Below are positions 6,480-8,206 of a stretch of DNA of 8,206 nucleotides, one piece after another; position 1 is the first letter of the stretch, and the number at the start of each line of letters is the position of its first letter. The translations under genes and the position numbers were made by a program. Source of the DNA: an uncultured Lachnospiraceae bacterium (GTDB lineage: Bacteria; Bacillota; Clostridia; Lachnospirales; Lachnospiraceae); assembly GCA_946549155.1 (NCBI GenBank), contig CAMNQN010000153.1:1-8206 (forward strand), read 5' to 3'. The notes under the pieces were generated by a model. That model searched no databases and was not told the origin of the DNA. It worked only from the letters and a program-made list of their open reading frames with translations.

Positions 6480-6734
6480 TCAGTGATCCATATGCAAATA
6501 TTTTTCTCTGGTGGCCAGTCCACCGCGAATATGCCGTTCTGATTTGTTTAAATCCAGGATTTTTCTTGCCTCCGTCGCCAGGGATGGATTAATCTGGGAG
6601 AGACGCTCCGTTACGTCTTTATGTACCGTACTTTTGCTTACCCCAAATCGTTTCGCCGTCTGTCGTACCGTCGCTTTTTTATCAATTATATATTCCCCGA
6701 TCTCCATTGCCCGCTCTTCAATATAATCCTTCAA
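6480..6734 (-). CDS. spoIIID: Sporulation transcriptional regulator SpoIIID
   Basis: SpoIIID is a small DNA-binding protein made in the mother cell during endospore formation, where it activates or represses sigma-E-dependent genes. The hallmark text is present: KDYIEERAMEIGEYIIDKKATV, the helix-turn-helix AKRFGVSKSTVHKDVTERL, then INPSLATEARKILDLNKSERHIRGG and a basic tail. I chose the TTG at 6734 (84 residues, MKDYIEER...) because homologues begin exactly there. A sigma-E-like promoter lies just upstream, and GGGGG sits 5 nt before the TTG. A competing in-frame ATG at 6803 has a good GGAGAG site and would add 23 residues not typical of the family; it lies upstream of the sigma-E-like boxes. 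The call of SpoIIID is firm and only the start is uncertain. The aldo/keto reductase gene lies upstream on the same strand, but a 150-nt gap argues for separate expression. Confidence 0.93.
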   Translation of the reverse strand: MKDYIEERAMEIGEYIIDKKATVRQTAKRFGVSKSTVHKDVTERLSQINPSLATEARKILDLNKSERHIRGGLATREKYLHMDH

Positions 6735-6761
6735 GAGAGCCCCCGAAATAACCGTTTTTAC

Positions 6762-6790
6762 AATGTATGCAGGGGATGACAGGGGTATTC
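6762..6790 (-). promoter_or_regulatory. Candidate sigma-E promoter of spoIIID
   Basis: The minus strand reads GAATACC (6790-6784), a 14-nt spacer and CATACATT (6769-6762). This fits the sigma-E pattern as I remember it, about KMATATT-N14-CATACANT, with two mismatches in the -35 and a full -10. B. subtilis spoIIID is transcribed by sigma-E. Transcription from here would start near 6755, too late to include the upstream ATG at 6803 and about 20 nt before the TTG at 6734. Confidence 0.55.
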
Positions 6791-6887
6791 TTTTTATTGC
6801 CATTTGCTTTTCTCTCCAGAAGGCCTGCCCTGCGCCGTTTCGAGCTTTACAATCCGGATGCGGATAGCTGCGCTTCCCTATAGACCT

Positions 6888-8033
6888 CTACCGGAACAGC
6901 TCTCTGGTCTTCTCCATTCTCTCCGCAATAGGCACTCCGAAAGGACACCGCGCCTCACAGCTTTTGCACCCTACGCAGTCTTTTGCGTTTGCGCTAAGCT
7001 CCTCATAGTGAGCACGGACCGTGGGGGGAACCTCCTTTTGCATCGTTGCCAGATCATAAAGCTTGTTTACCATGGCAATGTCAATTTTTTTCGGACAGGG
7101 CGCGCAATGGCCGCAGTATGTACACTGCCCGGAATAAGCGTGACGCGGCGCGCCTGCCAGTACGCCGGCATAATTCTTCTCCTCCTCCGACGCAGTCTCA
7201 TAGGCCACAGCAGCCCGCACATGCTCCGGAGTATCATACCCCACCATCACACTGGCAACCCCAAGCCTAGTCAGCGCGTAATGCAGACACTGAACAGGGG
7301 TAAGCGCCACGCCAAAGGGTGAGGTTTCTGCTGAAAAAAGTCTGCCGCCCGCATAACCCTTCATTACTGTAATCCCGATGCCGTTCTGCTCGCAGATCCG
7401 ATACAGCTCCTCCCGCTCCGGCGCAATGCCTCCAAGCTTTGCCTCATAAGAATCCTCTGAAAAATACCGCTCCATATCCTCACTGGCAGGAAGCATGTCA
7501 AAAGCCGGATTCACGCTGAACAGGATCATCTCGACCTCTCCGCTCAAAGCAGCCAGCTTGGCCACATCCGGGTTATGGGTGCTCATACCAATATGCCGGA
7601 TCACCCCTTTCTCCTTCAGCTCTTTAACATAGGAAAGGAACTCACCGTTTCTGATTTTTTCAAATTCTGCCGCTTCATCCACAAAATGAATCATGCCAAG
7701 ATCAATATAATCCGTCTGCAGTCTGGTCAAAAGGTCCTCAAAAGCCGCCTTTACCTTCTCCAGCTCCCTGGTACGCACATACTGCCCGTTCTGCCATGTA
7801 GAACCAATATGTCCCTGGATGATCCACCGTTCACGCTTTCCCTGGATGGCTTTCCCAATATTGGAGCGCACATTCGGCTCAGACATCCAGCAATCCAAAA
7901 TATTGATACCGTTCTGCTCACAACAGTCAATAACAGCCTTCACCTCTTCTGTATTATGACGCTCCAGCCATTCTCCCCCAAGACCAATCTCACTGACCTC
8001 AAGGCCTGTATTTCCAAGTTTCCGATAACGCAT
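6888..8033 (-). CDS. Aldo/keto reductase with C-terminal 2x[4Fe-4S] ferredoxin domain
   Basis: This 381-residue cytoplasmic protein has an aldo/keto reductase barrel (about residues 1-285) fused to a ferredoxin-like domain. The N-terminus MRYRKLGNTGLEVSEIGLGG is typical of the superfamily. Two CxxCxxCxxxCP motifs, CTYCGHCAPCP (C305, 308, 311, 315) and CVGCKSCEARCP (C353, 356, 359, 363), should each help hold a [4Fe-4S] cluster. Of the usual catalytic tetrad, Asp (D47 in NILDC) and His (H116 in MIHF) are present. The usual Tyr position reads DCWMSEPN, and the Lys of the ATK block is replaced by IIQGHIG. The barrel may therefore not do normal carbonyl reduction; electron transfer through the clusters is more likely (inference). 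The start at 8033 is set by GGGAGG 7 nt upstream. A longer frame from 8087 would place the promoter inside the coding region and lacks a binding site. The natural substrate is unknown. Confidence 0.9.
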   Translation of the reverse strand: MRYRKLGNTGLEVSEIGLGGEWLERHNTEEVKAVIDCCEQNGINILDCWMSEPNVRSNIGKAIQGKRERWIIQGHIGSTWQNGQYVRTRELEKVKAAFEDLLTRLQTDYIDLGMIHFVDEAAEFEKIRNGEFLSYVKELKEKGVIRHIGMSTHNPDVAKLAALSGEVEMILFSVNPAFDMLPASEDMERYFSEDSYEAKLGGIAPEREELYRICEQNGIGITVMKGYAGGRLFSAETSPFGVALTPVQCLHYALTRLGVASVMVGYDTPEHVRAAVAYETASEEEKNYAGVLAGAPRHAYSGQCTYCGHCAPCPKKIDIAMVNKLYDLATMQKEVPPTVRAHYEELSANAKDCVGCKSCEARCPFGVPIAERMEKTRELFR

Positions 8034-8040
8034 TTTTGCA

Positions 8041-8046
8041 CCTCCC
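8041..8046 (-). promoter_or_regulatory. Ribosome binding site fixing the aldo/keto reductase start
   Basis: The minus strand reads GGGAGG, a 7-nt spacer (TGCAAAA) and ATG at 8033. The protein that follows begins with MRYRKLGNTG, the normal start of the family, so the 18-residue longer frame is rejected. Confidence 0.8.
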
Positions 8047-8067
8047 AATTTCGCCATTTTTTCTGTT

Positions 8068-8097
8068 AGTATACCATGCAGCCGCAAAGGAAGGCAA
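8068..8097 (-). promoter_or_regulatory. Probable promoter of the aldo/keto reductase gene
   Basis: The minus strand has an extended -10, TGGTATACT, containing TATACT (8073-8068). TTGCCT (8097-8092, 4 of 6) lies 18 nt upstream. The start would be near 8061, giving a leader of about 28 nt. The extended TG motif can compensate for the weak -35. Confidence 0.6.
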
Positions 8098-8206
8098 GCC
8101 TAACTCCCGCGGCCCGATTATTTAAGCCCTGCCGGAATTACTGTGCAGGTATCAATGTTCTTCGTGTTTTGTTAAGGAAGAAGACGCAGGAAAAGACGGG
8201 GCCGGG
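8098..8206. other. Non-coding right edge of the window
   Basis: No open frame with a ribosome binding site, RNA gene or clear hairpin was found in this last stretch on either strand. It lies upstream of the reductase promoter and may belong to the upstream region of a gene beyond the window. Confidence 0.35.

Noticed and set aside
6852..6865. ATCCG/CGGAT hairpin after the reductase gene, considered as terminator
   Set aside because: The stem is only 5 bp and no T-run follows on either strand.
6804..7322. 172-codon plus-strand frame over the reductase 3' end
   Set aside because: It is antisense to the two cysteine cluster motifs of the reductase and has no binding site or domain.
7575..8069. 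164-codon plus-strand frame opposite the aldo/keto reductase
   Set aside because: The reductase on the other strand has its full N-terminal motif set, while the plus-strand frame has no ribosome binding site or known motif.
1..8206. CRISPR array, tRNA, insertion sequence or phage attachment site
   Set aside because: No regularly spaced repeats, cloverleaf-like sequence, transposase or integrase motifs, or terminal repeats flanking the pseudogene were seen by eye.

Overview
The window looks like chromosomal DNA of an anaerobic, spore-forming Firmicute, most likely a Lachnospiraceae or related Clostridia gut bacterium. The reasons are a spoIIID gene, strong AGGAGG-type ribosome binding sites, sigma-A style promoters, a YtrA-type GntR/ABC operon, an iron-sulfur aldo/keto reductase with two ferredoxin-like clusters, and a remnant of the AAA_14/DUF4143 ATPase family that is common in these genomes. 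No tRNA, rRNA, CRISPR array, phage gene or transposase was seen.

Layout. Positions 111-3390 hold a minus-strand operon read from right to left: promoter and operator, an 18-codon leader ORF, a YtrA-family GntR repressor, an ABC ATPase and a large ABC permease. The reading frames are chained (GTGA, then ATGA, then a 26-nt overlap), so translation is probably coupled throughout. The promoter is near-perfect (TTGACA-N17-TATACT). A perfect 12+12 bp inverted repeat covers the end of its -10 box and the expected transcription start, which implies autorepression. Positions 3427-3924 (minus) encode a DNA-deoxyinosine glycosylase of the UDG superfamily. It diverges from a plus-strand AGCS sodium:amino-acid symporter (4090-5475) that ends in a strong bidirectional terminator.

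Positions 5521-6286 (minus) are a decayed AAA ATPase gene. It keeps its promoter, ribosome binding site, start codon and P-loop, but has lost one base in an A-run and carries at least three internal deletions, each of which changes the frame. Next come spoIIID (6480-6734, minus), whose best start is a TTG just downstream of a sigma-E-like promoter, and an aldo/keto reductase with a 2x[4Fe-4S] C-terminal domain (6888-8033, minus) whose catalytic Tyr and Lys appear to be replaced.

The genes do not form one pathway. The left third is a self-regulated export or stress module, and the rest are separate housekeeping, transport and sporulation genes with a gene relic between them. I saw no clear new multi-gene system. 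The points most worth checking are the leader ORF/operator arrangement, the repeat-bearing C-terminal domain of the permease, the mosaic pseudogene and the altered active site of the reductase.
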